A DNA stretch of 7,702 nt. It comes from a bacterium. Its GTDB lineage: Bacteria; JACRDZ01; JAJRWM01. A program made the translations under genes and the position numbers. Shown here in pieces: positions 7,240-7,702 of the stretch. Below the pieces are notes generated by a model. It ran no database searches. It had not been told where the DNA came from and saw only the letters and a list, made by a program, of their open reading frames with translations. The DNA lies in contig JAJRWM010000148.1 of NCBI GenBank assembly GCA_024276815.1, positions 1 through 7,702 on the forward strand, read 5' to 3'. Numbering within the stretch: position 1 is the first letter of the stretch; every line of letters begins with the position of its first letter.

Positions 7240-7243
7240 AAAA

Positions 7244-7702
7244 ATGAGACTTAAATATGCAGCAAGATGTACCTTAATAATCCTTTTGTTAGCGACCTTT
7301 CCCCTGCTAGCGGAGAGTCCTTTTAACGCTTATGTCGCTTCAGATGTAACGCAAAACTTCCAACACGGCTCAATCGATTGGGGAGCAATGGTCATTAAAG
7401 CCACTGGCTTTGGGGCTCCTTCTCAAAACATGCCGGCGGGACAAGCGCGTCTGATGGCGCAAAGGGCGGCGGAAACAGTAGCTCGCCGTAATCTATTGGA
7501 AATAATACAAGGCGTGCAGGTTGATTCAGAAACAACCATCAGAAACTTTGTTACTGAAAACGACGTGATTCGCACCAGGGTTTCCGGTATTGTCAAGGGC
7601 GCTTTTGCCGGCAAGCCGCGTTATATGTCTGATGGAACGGTTGAGGTTGATGTCTTCATGAAAATCAGTGGTGACCTGGCTGAAACCATTCTACCTAAAG
7701 CG
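7244..7702 (+). CDS. LPP20-family exported protein, 3' truncated by window
   Basis: The frame is open for 153 codons to the window edge. Residues 1-23 look like a signal peptide (MRLKYAAR, hydrophobic LIILLLATFPLLA, possible signal peptidase I cut before E24). There is no lipobox: the only cysteine there, C9, follows an arginine in the n-region. The mature part contains VIKATGFGAP (50-59), GQARLMAQRAAETVARRNLLE (66-86), a GVQVDSETTIRNF stretch, then VSGIVKGA (113-120) and DGTVEVDVFMKISG (130-143). This pattern is that of the LPP20 family (Pfam PF02169), periplasmic or outer-membrane proteins with an alpha/beta fold, usually of unknown role and often lipoproteins; relatives include the N-terminal domain of flagellar FlgT. 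It follows the TPR/SLH lipoprotein after 71 bases and has its own strong ribosome-binding site. Family assignment is good, function unknown. Confidence 0.85.
   Translation, partial: MRLKYAARCTLIILLLATFPLLAESPFNAYVASDVTQNFQHGSIDWGAMVIKATGFGAPSQNMPAGQARLMAQRAAETVARRNLLEIIQGVQVDSETTIRNFVTENDVIRTRVSGIVKGAFAGKPRYMSDGTVEVDVFMKISGDLAETILPKA

Overview
The window is a compact, all-plus-strand stretch of bacterial chromosome of moderate GC (judged by eye). It holds seven protein genes, two of them cut by the window edges. Gaps are short or absent, and no RNA gene, insertion sequence or CRISPR array was seen. The housekeeping genes look Firmicutes-like. The right-hand genes encode a lipoprotein with S-layer-homology (SLH)-like modules and an exported LPP20-family protein, which suggests a diderm cell: for example a Negativicutes-type diderm Firmicute, or a candidate lineage such as Margulisbacteria/Saganbacteria. 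This placement is inference; no rRNA or other phylogenetic marker was examined.

Positions 2-4527 form a tightly packed genome-maintenance and tRNA-modification block: the 3' end of uvrA (nucleotide excision repair), mtaB (methylthiolation of t6A37 in tRNA), mutL (mismatch repair, endonuclease type) and miaA (isopentenylation of A37 in tRNA). Junctions are a 1-nt overlap (TAATG), a 1-nt gap and a 2-nt gap, so the four genes very likely share an mRNA and are translationally coupled. Two DNA-repair genes alternate with two genes for the tRNA anticodon-loop position A37. The gene often found after miaA, hfq, is absent from this position.

Positions 4528-4644 are a 117-nt spacer with a plausible extended -10 promoter. 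It opens a second unit: a small Nudix hydrolase whose 3' end overlaps a large exported lipoprotein gene. That lipoprotein has a lipobox signal peptide, about twelve TPR motifs arranged as four modules of roughly 118 residues, and a C-terminal region with two recognisable SLH-like modules plus a degenerate half module. After a 71-nt spacer with two Shine-Dalgarno-like sequences comes the start of an LPP20-family gene that carries an ordinary signal peptide and not a lipoprotein one.

The left block is conventional. The envelope pair on the right is the least characterised part, and the three-TPR-plus-linker superrepeat joined to SLH modules on a lipid-anchored protein is the most interesting structure seen.
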